Below, piece after piece: positions 7,944-16,769 of a stretch of 64,000 bases of DNA. The translations under genes and the position numbers were made by a program. Numbering within the stretch: position 1 is the stretch's first letter; each line of letters opens with the position of its first letter. The notes beneath the pieces are model-generated. The model ran no database searches and had not been told where the DNA came from. It saw nothing but the letters and a program-made list of their open reading frames with translations. This stretch comes from Pseudoflavonifractor sp050943825 (GTDB lineage: Bacteria; Bacillota; Clostridia; Oscillospirales; Oscillospiraceae), in assembly GCF_050943825.1 (NCBI RefSeq), contig NZ_JBMNPX010000008.1, positions 47,727 to 111,726 on the forward strand. The letters run 5' to 3'.

Positions 7944-8852
7944 TCAATTCCTCCTGTAACGGTCGGCCAATGTGTCGGTCAAATCCCTAAGTCGTTCCCG
8001 CAGATCTTCTGGCTCAAGCAACTCCGACTTGTCCCCAAAGGTCAGAACCCAGCTGAGCACGCTGTCCGCGTCTGGAAAGCCGCCGGTAAAGCGCAGCCGG
8101 CCGTCCGGCTCCACGGTGAAGCGGTCTGCGCCGTACTCCTCCACCAGCCGCCAGCGGCAGGTGGGTTCAAAGAGAACGGTGACCTGATATTTTACCGGAA
8201 AGACCCGCTCCGGGTTCAGGTTAGGCAGAGGTACGGAACGAGGGACAAAGAGTTCGCCGGTGGTGAGCTCCGTCATGCGGTTCAGTTTGAACAGGCGGAA
8301 ATCCTCCCGCATCCGGCACCAGCCCCACACATACCAGGTGGACCAGTGAAACACCAGGTAGTAGGGCTCGACAGTGCGCACCGATTCCTCCTTGGGGGAG
8401 AAATAGGTAAAGCAGATGGTATGGTGCTGCTCGATGGCTCCCTGAATGAGCTCGATTTTCGGCGGCAGGCTGGTCTTGTACCAGGAGGAGAGGTCAATGA
8501 GCATGTGAGCACCGCCGGGTACCAGCTCGCCTGTTCCGGCGGACAGCTTCTCCATCAGCTGAGCATAGCGGCGGGTACCGCTGACGCTGTCCAGGCTGCG
8601 CAGTCCCGCCAGGATGGCCTGCATCTCAGGAGCGGTGAGCACAGTGCGGTCCACCCGGTAGCCCTCCATAATAGAGATGCCGCCGCCTGTGCCCTGGGCG
8701 GTGGTGATGGGAATACCCGCACGGCACAGGGACTCGATGTCCCGCTGGATGGTACGGCGGGATACCTCGAACTGTTCCGCCAGCTCCGGGGCGGTGACCT
8801 TCTCACACTGGAGCAGGATGGACAGAATGCCAATGAGCCGCTCCATCTTCAT
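7944..8852 (-). CDS. YafY-family transcriptional regulator (HTH_11 plus WYL)
   Basis: 302-residue regulator with an N-terminal winged HTH (LLQCEKVTAPELAEQFEVS...RDIESL, residues ~8-60) and a central WYL domain (EPYYLVFHWSTWYVWGW) with a C-terminal extension. WYL domains sense ligands such as nucleic acids or nucleotides. ATG at 8852 is preferred, with AAGGCGG 8 nt upstream. It heads a five-gene minus-strand cluster and is divergent from the DHFR-like gene, so it may control both. Confidence 0.85.
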   Translation of the reverse strand: MKMERLIGILSILLQCEKVTAPELAEQFEVSRRTIQRDIESLCRAGIPITTAQGTGGGISIMEGYRVDRTVLTAPEMQAILAGLRSLDSVSGTRRYAQLMEKLSAGTGELVPGGAHMLIDLSSWYKTSLPPKIELIQGAIEQHHTICFTYFSPKEESVRTVEPYYLVFHWSTWYVWGWCRMREDFRLFKLNRMTELTTGELFVPRSVPLPNLNPERVFPVKYQVTVLFEPTCRWRLVEEYGADRFTVEPDGRLRFTGGFPDADSVLSWVLTFGDKSELLEPEDLRERLRDLTDTLADRYRRN

Positions 8853-8882
8853 AAGCCGCACCGCCTTTCTTGTTTCTTCTGT

Positions 8883-8956
8883 ATTATAGCACAGGAACAG
8901 GACAACTGTCTGTCATGTTTCACTTGCCTTGTTTTTTTATATCGCTTGGATATAAT
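8883..8956. promoter_or_regulatory. Divergent promoter region between WYL regulator and DHFR-like gene
   Basis: The plus-strand promoter has TTGTTT (8929-8934), a 16-nt spacer and TATAAT (8951-8956) before the DHFR-like gene. The minus-strand -10 box TATAAT is at 8888-8883. A GACA-N2-TGTC inverted repeat around 8901-8910 lies between them and is a plausible regulator site. Confidence 0.6.
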
Positions 8957-8979
8957 AGAGGAAACAAAGGAGAATTGCC

Positions 8980-9510
8980 ATGGGAAAAATTGTGTTGTAT
9001 CTCGCCATGAGCGTGGATGGTTATATTGCGGACGAGCGGGGCGGCGTGAGCTGGCTGGTAGGCGACGGCAGCGAGCCAGACGCCCCCGGCAGTTACCCGG
9101 CATTTTTGGATACGGTGGACGCCATTGTCATGGGTTGGACCACCTATCACCAGCTGGTCACGGAGCTCTCCCCGGACAGCTGGCCCTATGAGGGACGACC
9201 CTGTTATGTGGTGACCAACCGGCAGGAAGAGGATCAGAAGGACATTTTCTTCTGGAATGGGGAACTGGCTGCCCTGGCGGACAAGCTGAAAGGGGAGCAT
9301 GAGGGCAATGTCTGGATCTGCGGCGGCGCATCCGTGGCCGGACAGCTGCTGAAAGAGGGCCGCATCGACAAGCTGTGGCTGTCGCTCATCCCCACAGTGC
9401 TTGGCAAGGGCGTGCGGCTGTTCCCGGAACTGTCTCAGGAGCTTCCGCTGAAGCTGGTGGGAACGGAGTATTGGAACGGGATTGTGGATCTGGTGTATGA
9501 AAAGCGGTGA
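8980..9510 (+). CDS. Dihydrofolate reductase-family (RibD C-terminal-like) reductase
   Basis: 176 residues. LYLAMSVDGYIAD at the N-terminus, IVMGWTTYHQL, the NADPH-binding stretch VWICGGASVAGQLL, and a C-terminal IPTVLGKGVRLFPEL match the RibD C-terminal/YyaP-like DHFR family. These proteins are usually not the folate enzyme of the cell and their substrate is unknown. AAAGGAG precedes the ATG. Two GNAT genes follow closely, suggesting one transcript ending at the hairpin at 10719. Confidence 0.9.
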   Translation: MGKIVLYLAMSVDGYIADERGGVSWLVGDGSEPDAPGSYPAFLDTVDAIVMGWTTYHQLVTELSPDSWPYEGRPCYVVTNRQEEDQKDIFFWNGELAALADKLKGEHEGNVWICGGASVAGQLLKEGRIDKLWLSLIPTVLGKGVRLFPELSQELPLKLVGTEYWNGIVDLVYEKR

Positions 9511-9516
9511 TAAGCG

Positions 9517-10266
9517 ATGAACGAACAATTTATCAATCTGACAGAAGAAAATCTGGCGCAGGAGCACCTGTGCTGCATTATCCGCAGCAAGAAACCCCAT
9601 CCCGGAGTAGAAGCCAAGCGGGCCTGGCTCAAAGAGCGGCTGAAAGAAGGGCATGTGTTCCGCAAGCTGGATGCCAAAGGCGTAGTGTTCATTGAATATG
9701 CCCCGCTGGAGACTGCCTGGGTACCGGTGGAGGGAGAGAACTATCTCTACATCTACTGCCTGTGGGTCACCGGGGACTTCAAGGGCAAGGGCTACGGCAG
9801 GCAGCTGATGGAGTACTGTCTGGCCGACGCCAGGGCCAGGGGCAAATCCGGCGTGTGCATGCTGGGCGCGGAAAAACAGAAGGCCTGGCTCTCGGACCAG
9901 GCCTTTGCAGAAAAGTATGGATTTAAAACGGTGGATACCACCCCGGACGGCTACCGGCTGCTGGCCCTTTCCTTTGACGGAACCAAGCCACGCTTTGCAG
10001 AGAACGCCAAGCGGCTGGAGACGGAACATCAGGAGCTGACCATCTATTACAGTGCCCAGTGTCCCTACATCCATCAGAGCGTGGAACTGGTGCGCAGGAC
10101 CTGTCAAGAACTGAAAGCTCCCTATACCCTCATTCCGGTGGATACGCTGGAAAAGGCCAAAGCTTTGCCATGTGTGTTCAACAACTGGGCGGTATTTTAT
10201 CAGGGAAAGTTCGCGACGGTGAATCTGCTGGATGCCGCTGCGCTGAAGCGGCTTCTGAAAAAGTAA
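9517..10266 (+). CDS. GNAT N-acetyltransferase with C-terminal YoaP-like domain
   Basis: 249 residues. The N-terminal GNAT domain has the acetyl-CoA loop DFKGKGYGRQL around residue 90. The C-terminal ~80 residues begin YYSAQCPYIHQSVEL and end in a thioredoxin-like block matching YoaP-like proteins. The CPY motif retains one cysteine where thioredoxins have CxxC. The gene starts 6 nt after the preceding stop with only a weak ribosome site, so translation is likely coupled. Confidence 0.85.
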   Translation: MNEQFINLTEENLAQEHLCCIIRSKKPHPGVEAKRAWLKERLKEGHVFRKLDAKGVVFIEYAPLETAWVPVEGENYLYIYCLWVTGDFKGKGYGRQLMEYCLADARARGKSGVCMLGAEKQKAWLSDQAFAEKYGFKTVDTTPDGYRLLALSFDGTKPRFAENAKRLETEHQELTIYYSAQCPYIHQSVELVRRTCQELKAPYTLIPVDTLEKAKALPCVFNNWAVFYQGKFATVNLLDAAALKRLLKK

Positions 10267-10275
10267 GGTGTGCCC

Positions 10276-10719
10276 ATGGAAATCAGAAAAGTGGAAGCCG
10301 ATAAAAAGCAATACCTCGATTTGCTCCTGTTGGCGGATGAGCAGGAGAACATGATCGACCGATACCTGGAGCGAGGAACCATGTATGTTCTGGAGGATTG
10401 CGGAGTCAAGGCCGAATGCGTGGTAACCGACGAAGGCAGCGGTATCCTGGAACTGAAAAACATCGCCGTAAAGCCAGGCTTTCAGGGCAAAGGCTATGGG
10501 AAAGCCCTGGTGGACTTCCTCGTCCAAACCTACATAGGACAGTATACAGTGCTGCAGGTGGGCACCGGGGACAGTCCCTCCACCATCCCGTTTTATGAGT
10601 CCTGCGGCTTTCGCAGGCACCACCTGGTCCGGAACTTTTTCACCGACCACTACGACCACCCCATCTACGAGTGCGGGATTCAGCTGGTGGACATGGTGTA
10701 TCTGCAAAGAGAGATATGA
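10276..10719 (+). CDS. GNAT-family N-acetyltransferase
   Basis: 147 residues, with ELKNIAVKPGFQGKGYGKALVDFL containing the acetyl-CoA loop (Gln-Gly-Lys-Gly-Tyr-Gly) and a C-terminal FYESCGF. ATG at 10276 is chosen, with AAGGTG upstream; a GTG two codons earlier is possible. Last gene of the DHFR-like operon. Confidence 0.85.
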   Translation: MEIRKVEADKKQYLDLLLLADEQENMIDRYLERGTMYVLEDCGVKAECVVTDEGSGILELKNIAVKPGFQGKGYGKALVDFLVQTYIGQYTVLQVGTGDSPSTIPFYESCGFRRHHLVRNFFTDHYDHPIYECGIQLVDMVYLQREI

Positions 10720-10755
10720 AAAATGTGGAGTGTCCAACAGACACTCCACATTTTT
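10719..10755. terminator. Bidirectional intrinsic terminator
   Basis: A perfect 16-bp stem with a CAACA loop, flanked by A and T tracts on both sides, sits between two convergent genes (GNAT and flavodoxin) and can serve both. Confidence 0.9.
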
Positions 10756-10772
10756 TGCATATCCGGGATGCT

Positions 10773-11249
10773 TTACAGCTTGAGCCCCTCCGCCCAGGCC
10801 TTCAGTTCCGCCTCGTTCAGGCGGCCATTGAGCATCCGGCCATCCACGATTTTGGCGCCGGGGGCGCTGGAGCGCAGTCCGGCCGCCGACTTGCCCAGAC
10901 CGCTGCCGCCGGAGGTGGCAAAGAGGACGATGGTTTTGCCGGTGAAGTCATAGGACTCCAGAAAGGTGTTGAGAATGGTGGGGGCCACATACCACCACAC
11001 GGGGAAACCCAGGAAGATCACATCGTGTCCGGCTACCGGGGCGTCGGTGTCGGCCAGAGCGGGACGGGAGCTGGTATCCTTCATCTCAACGCTGGAGCGG
11101 GAACCTTTGTCCATCCAGTTCAGGTCGGCGCTGGTGTAGGGAACAGCGGGCTTGATCTCATAGAGGTCTCCGCCCACGGCGCTTGCCAGAGCCTTTGCCG
11201 CCTTGGCGGTGGTGCCGGTAGCGGAAAAATAAGCAACCAATGCGTTCAT
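10773..11249 (-). CDS. Flavodoxin
   Basis: 158-residue FMN-binding electron carrier. It has the phosphate-binding loop YFSATGTTAKAA at residues ~6-17 and the FMN-ring regions FPVWWYVAPT and FATSGGSGLG. The ATG at 11249, behind GGAGGTTATT, is preferred over an in-frame extension to 11288. It is divergent from a LysR regulator that probably controls it. Confidence 0.9.
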   Translation of the reverse strand: MNALVAYFSATGTTAKAAKALASAVGGDLYEIKPAVPYTSADLNWMDKGSRSSVEMKDTSSRPALADTDAPVAGHDVIFLGFPVWWYVAPTILNTFLESYDFTGKTIVLFATSGGSGLGKSAAGLRSSAPGAKIVDGRMLNGRLNEAELKAWAEGLKL

Positions 11250-11274
11250 GTGAATAACCTCCTTTTCTGGCTCC

Positions 11275-11303
11275 ATTGTAAATCCCACGCCCAGAAATGT
11301 AAA
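11275..11303 (-). promoter_or_regulatory. Flavodoxin promoter
   Basis: On the minus strand, TTTACA (11303-11298), a 17-nt spacer and TACAAT (11280-11275). Confidence 0.65.
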
Positions 11304-11396
11304 ATACCCATTTTCTATTTACAGCTATTCTGTGAAGGCATTTTTATCTTGCGGGAGCGGGACGGGGGTGGTAGGATGAAAAAAGGAGGGATGCCC

Positions 11397-12275
11397 ATGG
11401 AGCTTCGTGTTTTGAGATATTTTCTGGCGGTGGCCCGGGAGGAGAACATCACCAAGGCTGCGGCCCTGCTCCATCTGACCCAGCCCACCCTGTCCAGGCA
11501 GCTGATGCAGCTGGAGGAGGAGCTGGGGGTACAGCTCTTTCACCGCAGCCGGTACCATATCGTGCTCACCGACGAGGGAATGCTGCTGCGCCGCCGTGCT
11601 CAGGAGCTGGTGGACCTGGCGGACAAAACAGCCCGGGAATTTGCCGCCCGGGAGACGGAGCTGATGGGTGAGATCGCCATCGGCGCGGGGGAGAGCCGGA
11701 GCATGACCTTCCTCTCCCAGGCCATCCGCACCTTCCGAGAGCGCTACCCCAAGGTTACCTTCCGCATCTTCAGCGCCATCGCCGACGATGTGAAGGAGCG
11801 GCTGGACACGGGACTTCTGGACATGGGGCTGCTGACGGAGCCGGTGGATGTGGGCAAATATGCCTTTTGCCGGATGGAGGAGAAGGACCGCTGGGGTGTG
11901 CTGGTACGGGAGGATTCCCCCTTGGCTGAGCTGGACGCGGTCACGCCGCAGGATTTGGAATCGGTTCCTCTGCTGGTCAGCGGGCGGGAGAGCGTACAGC
12001 AGGAGCTGGCCAGCTGGTTTGGGGACTGTTGGGATCGCCTGCAGATTGCCGCTACCTTCAACCTGATTCTTAACGCTGCCAATATGGTGCGCTGCGGCGT
12101 GGGGGCGGCGCTGGGATTTGACCTAAACCTGGCCTTTGATGACCTCCGGTTCCGTCCCCTTTCTCCGGCTATGGAGACGGGAACGGTGCTGGTCTGGAAA
12201 AAGGAACAGGCACTGACTCCGGTAGTGGAGGCATTCCACCGGCATATCAAAAATGAGCGGGAGCCTCAGTTTTGA
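11397..12275 (+). CDS. LysR-family transcriptional regulator
   Basis: 292 residues. The N-terminal winged HTH (ELRVLRYFLAVAREENITKAA, then LHLTQPTLSRQ) is followed by a LysR substrate-binding domain (~90-285). The ATG at 11397 follows AGGAGG; a much longer open frame upstream is non-coding shadow of the flavodoxin. Its divergent arrangement with the flavodoxin gene is the classical LysR layout. Confidence 0.9.
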   Translation: MELRVLRYFLAVAREENITKAAALLHLTQPTLSRQLMQLEEELGVQLFHRSRYHIVLTDEGMLLRRRAQELVDLADKTAREFAARETELMGEIAIGAGESRSMTFLSQAIRTFRERYPKVTFRIFSAIADDVKERLDTGLLDMGLLTEPVDVGKYAFCRMEEKDRWGVLVREDSPLAELDAVTPQDLESVPLLVSGRESVQQELASWFGDCWDRLQIAATFNLILNAANMVRCGVGAALGFDLNLAFDDLRFRPLSPAMETGTVLVWKKEQALTPVVEAFHRHIKNEREPQF

Positions 12276-12362
12276 CAGCCTCTTTAATCGCAGGCTGCTG
12301 GCCGACTGCTACCGGCGGGCCATGGCCAAGCGTATATTGGGGTGGAAGAAACAGACGAATAT

Positions 12363-12396
12363 AAACCGGACGCCAAGTGTGCTTGGCGTCCGGTTT
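12363..12396 (+). terminator. Intrinsic terminator after the LysR gene
   Basis: A perfect 15-bp GC-rich stem with a TGTG loop followed by TTTT ATTTTT. It separates the LysR gene from the potassium island. Confidence 0.9.
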
Positions 12397-12398
12397 TA

Positions 12399-12464
12399 TT
12401 TTTATGTCATCTTAATGTCTGATACGTATTACTAATCATTTCATAGCGCGGCGCATGGTACGAT
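12399..12464 (+). promoter_or_regulatory. Putative KdpE box 1 and promoter of the kinase-less kdpD
   Basis: Two 11-bp units, TTTTTATGTCA (12399-12409) and TCTTAATGTCT (12410-12420), are followed by 38 nt and the -10 box TACGAT (12459-12464). The layout matches three other promoters in the potassium island. Confidence 0.55.
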
Positions 12465-12511
12465 AAACAAAATGGTATATTCTCGGAGAAAAGCGGAGAA
12501 GGAGAGCGCGT

Positions 12512-14503
12512 ATGGATCAGACAGAAAAAGAGCTGGAATATGCTCCACATAACACAGAAGGTACGGTATCTCCGGGCCGGTTAAAGATATTTTTCGGGTA
12601 TGCGGCAGGCGTGGGAAAAACATATGCCATGCTGGAGGCGGCCCATCAGCTCCAGAAGGAGGGGATTGATGTTGTCGTAGGCTATGTGGAGCAGCATGCC
12701 AGACCGGATACCCAGGCCCTGCTGGAGGGGCTGGAGGTCTTGCCGTGTAAGGAGATCGATTATCGGGGCATCAAGCTCAAAGAGTTCGACCTGGATCAAG
12801 CATTGCAGCGGAAGCCGCAGCTTATTCTTGTAGATGAGTTAGCTCACAATAATGCCCGGGGATGTCGGCACACAAAGCGCTATCAAGATGTAGAGGAGCT
12901 GCTCAAAGCCGGGATTAATGTCTATACCACGGTCAATGTGCAGCATCTGGAGTCGTTGAACGATTTGGTGTCTTCCATTACGGGCATAGCGGTGAATGAG
13001 CGGATTCCGGATCGGGTGTTTGACCGGGCGAACCAGGTTGAGCTGGTGGATATCGAGCCGGACGAGCTGGTGAAGCGGCTTCAGGCGGGCAAGGTATACC
13101 GGGAGCGCCAGGCCAAGCAGGCGCTTCAAAATTTTTTTACCACAGAGAATCTGGCGGCGCTGCGTGAGATTGCCATGCGCCGTACAGCAGATCAGTTAAA
13201 CCGTGCGGCGCTGCAAAAAGGGGAGGAAAAGAGTGCTAAGGCTGGCGAGCACATCCTGATTTGTCTGTCCTCTGCGCCCTCTAACGCCAGGGTAATCCGG
13301 ACAGCTGCCAGGATGGCAGAGGCTTTTCACAGTGGGTTTACCGCGCTGTTCGTACAGACGCCGGAGACAAAAGAGCTATCTGGCGAGAATCTCAAACGCC
13401 TGCGGAATAATTTACATCTGGCAGAGCAGTTGGGCGCTCAAATTTCCACGGTATATGGAACGGATCCAGCCGTACAGATTGCGGAATATGCACGGGTCAG
13501 CGGTGTGACAAAGATTATTATGGGACACATGAATCACAGGCAGAACGCCATTACGGGGAAGAAAAGCTTGACAGACCGTCTGCTTGAGCTGACCGACCTG
13601 GATGTCTATATTATTCCGGACCATCAGCCTTTGTATAAGAAACCGCTTGGAAAGCTCCACCGGCCTCAAGTGCACTTATCCTTGAGAGATACGGCGATTA
13701 TGCTGGCGGCGCTTGTATTCTCAACTGCCGTTGGAGCTGTCTTTTATTATGCGGGATTCAGTGAGTCCAATATTATAACGGTCTATATTCTGGGCGTGCT
13801 CATGACTGCGGTCTGGACAGGAAGCCACCTTTATGGTGCAGTAAATTCGTTTCTAAGCGTGGCGGCGTTCAATTTCTTTTTTACAGTACCGCGATATTCA
13901 TTCCAGGCCTCTGATCCCAGCTACTCTGTTACTTTCTTGATTATGCTATTTTCCAGCATGATCGCAAGCTCTCTGGCCAGTCGGGTTAAGGCGCAGGCAC
14001 GCCTGGCCGCAGAAAAGAGCTACTATACAGAGCTCCTTCTGGAGAACAGTCAAAAACTGCAAAAAGGCAGAACAGAGTGGGAATGTCTGCGCCTGACTGC
14101 GGAACAGCTCAGCAGACTTTTTGACCGTCCAGTATTGTATGCGTTAAATGGACCAGAGAGGGAACTGACTTTTCGGGTAGAACCGGAGGATGAAAAAAGT
14201 ATTTTGGCTGGGTTGGGTTCTGAGGAGATCGGGGTAGCTAAGTGGGTTCAAAAAAACAATAAGCACGCCGGCGCAACTACCAGTACACTGCCGGACTCCA
14301 AATGGCTGTTTTTGTCAGTCAGAGGGACACAGGGGGTGATGGGGGTTGTGGGAATCCCGATTGCAGGCTATTCGATTCCGGATGCGTTTGAGAAGAATTT
14401 GATGATCGCGATCCTGAACGAATGCGGCCTGAGCCAGGAACGGATCCGATTGGAGGACGAGCGAAACAGGGCAGCTTTGCCGACACAGAAGGAACGTATC
14501 TAA
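12512..14503 (+). CDS. KdpD-like sensor lacking the histidine kinase module
   Basis: 663 residues. Order: KdpD N-terminal domain with a P-loop (GYAAGVGKT, ~29-37) and DELAHNN Walker B region; universal-stress-protein domain (HILICLSSAPSN...GFTALFV, ~248-370); four DUF4118 transmembrane segments (~390-500); GAF-like domain to ~650. It stops where HisKA would begin; no phosphoacceptor histidine or ATPase region is present. The USP part resembles the FTAxY region linked to c-di-AMP binding in KdpD, though the serine motif is not exact. It precedes kdpFABC and probably acts as an input or binding subunit; kinase function would have to come from the full KdpD at 22585. GAAGGAGAG precedes the ATG. 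Confidence 0.9.
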   Translation: MDQTEKELEYAPHNTEGTVSPGRLKIFFGYAAGVGKTYAMLEAAHQLQKEGIDVVVGYVEQHARPDTQALLEGLEVLPCKEIDYRGIKLKEFDLDQALQRKPQLILVDELAHNNARGCRHTKRYQDVEELLKAGINVYTTVNVQHLESLNDLVSSITGIAVNERIPDRVFDRANQVELVDIEPDELVKRLQAGKVYRERQAKQALQNFFTTENLAALREIAMRRTADQLNRAALQKGEEKSAKAGEHILICLSSAPSNARVIRTAARMAEAFHSGFTALFVQTPETKELSGENLKRLRNNLHLAEQLGAQISTVYGTDPAVQIAEYARVSGVTKIIMGHMNHRQNAITGKKSLTDRLLELTDLDVYIIPDHQPLYKKPLGKLHRPQVHLSLRDTAIMLAALVFSTAVGAVFYYAGFSESNIITVYILGVLMTAVWTGSHLYGAVNSFLSVAAFNFFFTVPRYSFQASDPSYSVTFLIMLFSSMIASSLASRVKAQARLAAEKSYYTELLLENSQKLQKGRTEWECLRLTAEQLSRLFDRPVLYALNGPERELTFRVEPEDEKSILAGLGSEEIGVAKWVQKNNKHAGATTSTLPDSKWLFLSVRGTQGVMGVVGIPIAGYSIPDAFEKNLMIAILNECGLSQERIRLEDERNRAALPTQKERI

Positions 14504-14553
14504 GCAAACCTGCTTCGGACAGGGAGCAGCAAAATAAAGTGAGTCATATGAAA

Positions 14554-14619
14554 TATTAATCCTATATTAACATAGCCGTACCTTCCTTAATCTCCGCTTA
14601 TTAAAGTTTGCGGTATGCT
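14554..14619 (+). promoter_or_regulatory. Putative KdpE box 2 and kdpFABC promoter
   Basis: Units TATTAATCCTA (14554-14564) and TATTAACATAG (14565-14575), then exactly 38 nt, then the -10-like TATGCT (14614-14619). The weak -10 box and lack of a -35 box fit an activated promoter. Confidence 0.5.
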
Positions 14620-14765
14620 AGGGACGCAAAACGGGAGTTCGTCCGGTTTGCCTGCCGCCGTGGCCTGAGCGGCTTTGATGCCGCCTGCCGATGCTGTACA
14701 GACGATAGAAATGCAGCCGGAGGCCGCGCATGCAGTACGCTTTGGAAGAGAGGAGAGCCTCAGAC
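14620..14765 (+). other. Untranslated leader of the kdp operon
   Basis: About 140 nt between the predicted transcription start and the first small ORF. It can form a GCCGC/GCGGC hairpin near 14655-14680. I see no c-di-AMP (ydaO) or other riboswitch signature, and no ORF with a good ribosome site. Confidence 0.35.
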
Positions 14766-14864
14766 ATGATGGACCTATTAATGGTAGGAACCCTGCTGGT
14801 ATGCTTCGGCCTGATTTGGCTGCTGACGAAGTGGTGCCAGAAGCAGGTAGACGAACAGGAATGA
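14766..14864 (+). CDS. 32-residue single-span membrane protein preceding kdpF
   Basis: A short ORF beginning MMDLLMVGTLLVCFGL, with one hydrophobic helix (residues ~3-20) followed by a polar tail KWCQKQVDEQE. AGGAGA lies 9 nt before the ATG, and it sits 19 nt upstream of kdpF. Small membrane ORFs ahead of kdpF occur in other kdp operons, so it may be an accessory subunit of the pump. Function is inferred only from position and topology. Confidence 0.6.
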   Translation: MMDLLMVGTLLVCFGLIWLLTKWCQKQVDEQE

Positions 14865-14883
14865 CCACGATGGAGGAAAAAAT

Positions 14884-14961
14884 ATGATTCTGCTTGGAAT
14901 TATCGTTTTGCTGCTGGGCAGTTATCTGGTCTACGCTCTGGCGCATCCGGATCGATTCTAA
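14884..14961 (+). CDS. kdpF: KdpF, small subunit of the K+-transporting ATPase
   Basis: 25 residues with one transmembrane helix and the diagnostic KdpF ending, TyrLeuValTyrAlaLeuAlaHisProAspArgPhe. It stabilises the KdpABC complex. GGAGG lies before the ATG; kdpA follows 31 nt later. Confidence 0.9.
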   Translation: MILLGIIVLLLGSYLVYALAHPDRF

Positions 14962-14992
14962 CAACGAGGCCACAGTTTAGGAGGAGTTTCAT

Positions 14993-16753
14993 ATGTTACA
15001 GCTGGCTCTGACAATTCTCATCTGTTTGATAATTGTCATTCCGGTGGGGCGGTACATGTATCATATCGCCGCAGGAAAGCATACCTTTGCCGATCCGGTG
15101 TTTAATCGGGTCGACGGAGTGATCTATAAAATCGGCGGAGTAAACCCCGAAAAGGGAATGAACTGGAGGCAGTACGTTCTGGCTCTGGTGGGAACCAACG
15201 CCGTCATGGTGTTCATCGGCTACCTGCTCCTGCGTATCCAGAGCATCCCCTTCTTTAACCCCAACGGGATTGGAGGCATGGAGCCCACCCTATCCTTCAA
15301 CACCATCATCAGCTTCATGACCAACACCAACCTGCAGCACTACTCCGGTGAGAGCGGCCTGAGCTACCTCTCCCAGATGCTGGTCATCATCTTCATGATG
15401 TTTGCCTCCGCGGCCACCGGCTACGCCGCCTGCGTTGCGTTCATCCGGGGCCTGGCCGGAAAGAGCAAAGACAATGTGGGCAACTTCTTTGCTGACCTGG
15501 TGCGCATCACCACCCGCATCCTGATTCCGTTCTCTGTTGTGGGCGGCATGCTGCTGGTGTGGCAGGGTGTGCCCCAGAATTTCGACAGCAATGTTGTGGT
15601 AAAGACACTGGAGGGCACATTCCAGACCATCGCAATGGGCCCCATCGCTGCGCTTGAGATCATCAAGCACTTGGGCACCAACGGCGGCGGCTTTCTGGGC
15701 GCCAACTCCTCCACTCCGCTGGAGAACCCCACCATGCTGTCCAACCTCATTGAGATGTATTCCATGATGCTGCTGCCCGGCGCCTGTGTCATCACCTTTG
15801 GCAAGATGGTGGGCGACAGCCACAAAGAGCGCATGCAGAACGCCGCGCCCGACAACGCGCTGCCCGCTGCCCGCGAGGGCCTTACCACCCGGATCTTCGG
15901 CCGTGAGGGCCGCAGCATCTTTGCCGCCATGGGCATCCTCTTCCTGGTGGGGCTGAGCCTGTGCTTCTGGGCTGAGAGCCAGGGCAACCCTCTGCTGGCG
16001 GATATCGGCCTTAACCAGTCTGCCGGCAGTATGGAGGGCAAGGAAGTCCGCTTCGGCATTGCCCAGTCGGCCATGTTCACCACGGTCACCACTGCCTTCA
16101 CCACCGGCACCGTCAACAACATGCACGATACCCTGACGCCTTTGGGCGGCATGGTGCCCCTGCTGAACATGATGCTCAACGTGGTGTTCGGCGGCAAGGG
16201 TGTGGGCCTGATGAACATGATCATGTACGCTATCCTGGCCGTGTTTATCTGCGGCCTGATGGTAGGCCGCACCCCTGAGTATCTGGGGAAAAAGGTGGAA
16301 GGCCGTGAGATGAAGCTTACTGCACTGTGTATCATCATCCATCCCTTCCTCATCCTGGCGTTCTCTGCGCTGGCCGTAGCTACCAAGGCTGGTATTGAGG
16401 GCATCACCAATCCGGGTTTCCATGGCCTGAGCCAGGTGCTGTATGAGTATGCCTCTTCCGCTGCCAACAACGGATCCGGCTTTGAGGGCCTGGCAGATAA
16501 CACTTACTTCTGGAACATGACCGCCGGTCTTGCCATGTTCTTTGGCCGCTATCTGTCCATCGTGATCCAGATGGCCATCGCCGGCTCCCTGATGAAGAAG
16601 AACCATGTGAATGAGTCCGCCGGCACCCTGCAGACCAACACCTTCTCCTTTGCAGTGATTCTGGTCTTTGTTGTGTACATCTTTGCCGCGCTGACCTTCT
16701 TCCCGGCGTTGGCTCTAGGCCCCATTGCGGAGCATCTGACCATCTGGGGCTAA
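14993..16753 (+). CDS. kdpA: KdpA, K+-binding and translocating subunit
   Basis: 586-residue polytopic membrane protein, about full KdpA length. Selectivity-filter-like loops are seen as TNTNLQHYSGE, GTNGGGFLGANS, FTTGTVNNMHD and a C-terminal NNGSGFEGL. It forms the high-affinity K+ channel subunit of KdpFABC. Good AGGAG upstream; kdpB follows after 16 nt. Codon use from ~15240 onward is markedly richer in C/G-ending codons than the flanking kdpD-like and trk genes, suggesting strong expression or a different history. Confidence 0.97.
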   Translation: MLQLALTILICLIIVIPVGRYMYHIAAGKHTFADPVFNRVDGVIYKIGGVNPEKGMNWRQYVLALVGTNAVMVFIGYLLLRIQSIPFFNPNGIGGMEPTLSFNTIISFMTNTNLQHYSGESGLSYLSQMLVIIFMMFASAATGYAACVAFIRGLAGKSKDNVGNFFADLVRITTRILIPFSVVGGMLLVWQGVPQNFDSNVVVKTLEGTFQTIAMGPIAALEIIKHLGTNGGGFLGANSSTPLENPTMLSNLIEMYSMMLLPGACVITFGKMVGDSHKERMQNAAPDNALPAAREGLTTRIFGREGRSIFAAMGILFLVGLSLCFWAESQGNPLLADIGLNQSAGSMEGKEVRFGIAQSAMFTTVTTAFTTGTVNNMHDTLTPLGGMVPLLNMMLNVVFGGKGVGLMNMIMYAILAVFICGLMVGRTPEYLGKKVEGREMKLTALCIIIHPFLILAFSALAVATKAGIEGITNPGFHGLSQVLYEYASSAANNGSGFEGLADNTYFWNMTAGLAMFFGRYLSIVIQMAIAGSLMKKNHVNESAGTLQTNTFSFAVILVFVVYIFAALTFFPALALGPIAEHLTIWG

Positions 16754-16769
16754 GGAGGATTGTTCAGAT

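Noticed and set aside
10671..11396. N-terminal extension of the LysR frame
   Set aside because: It runs antisense through the flavodoxin gene; the LysR HTH begins right at the ATG at 11397 with a proper ribosome site.
14620..14765. c-di-AMP (ydaO) or other riboswitch in the kdp leader
   Set aside because: The leader is too short and lacks the conserved ydaO motifs; only simple hairpins are visible.
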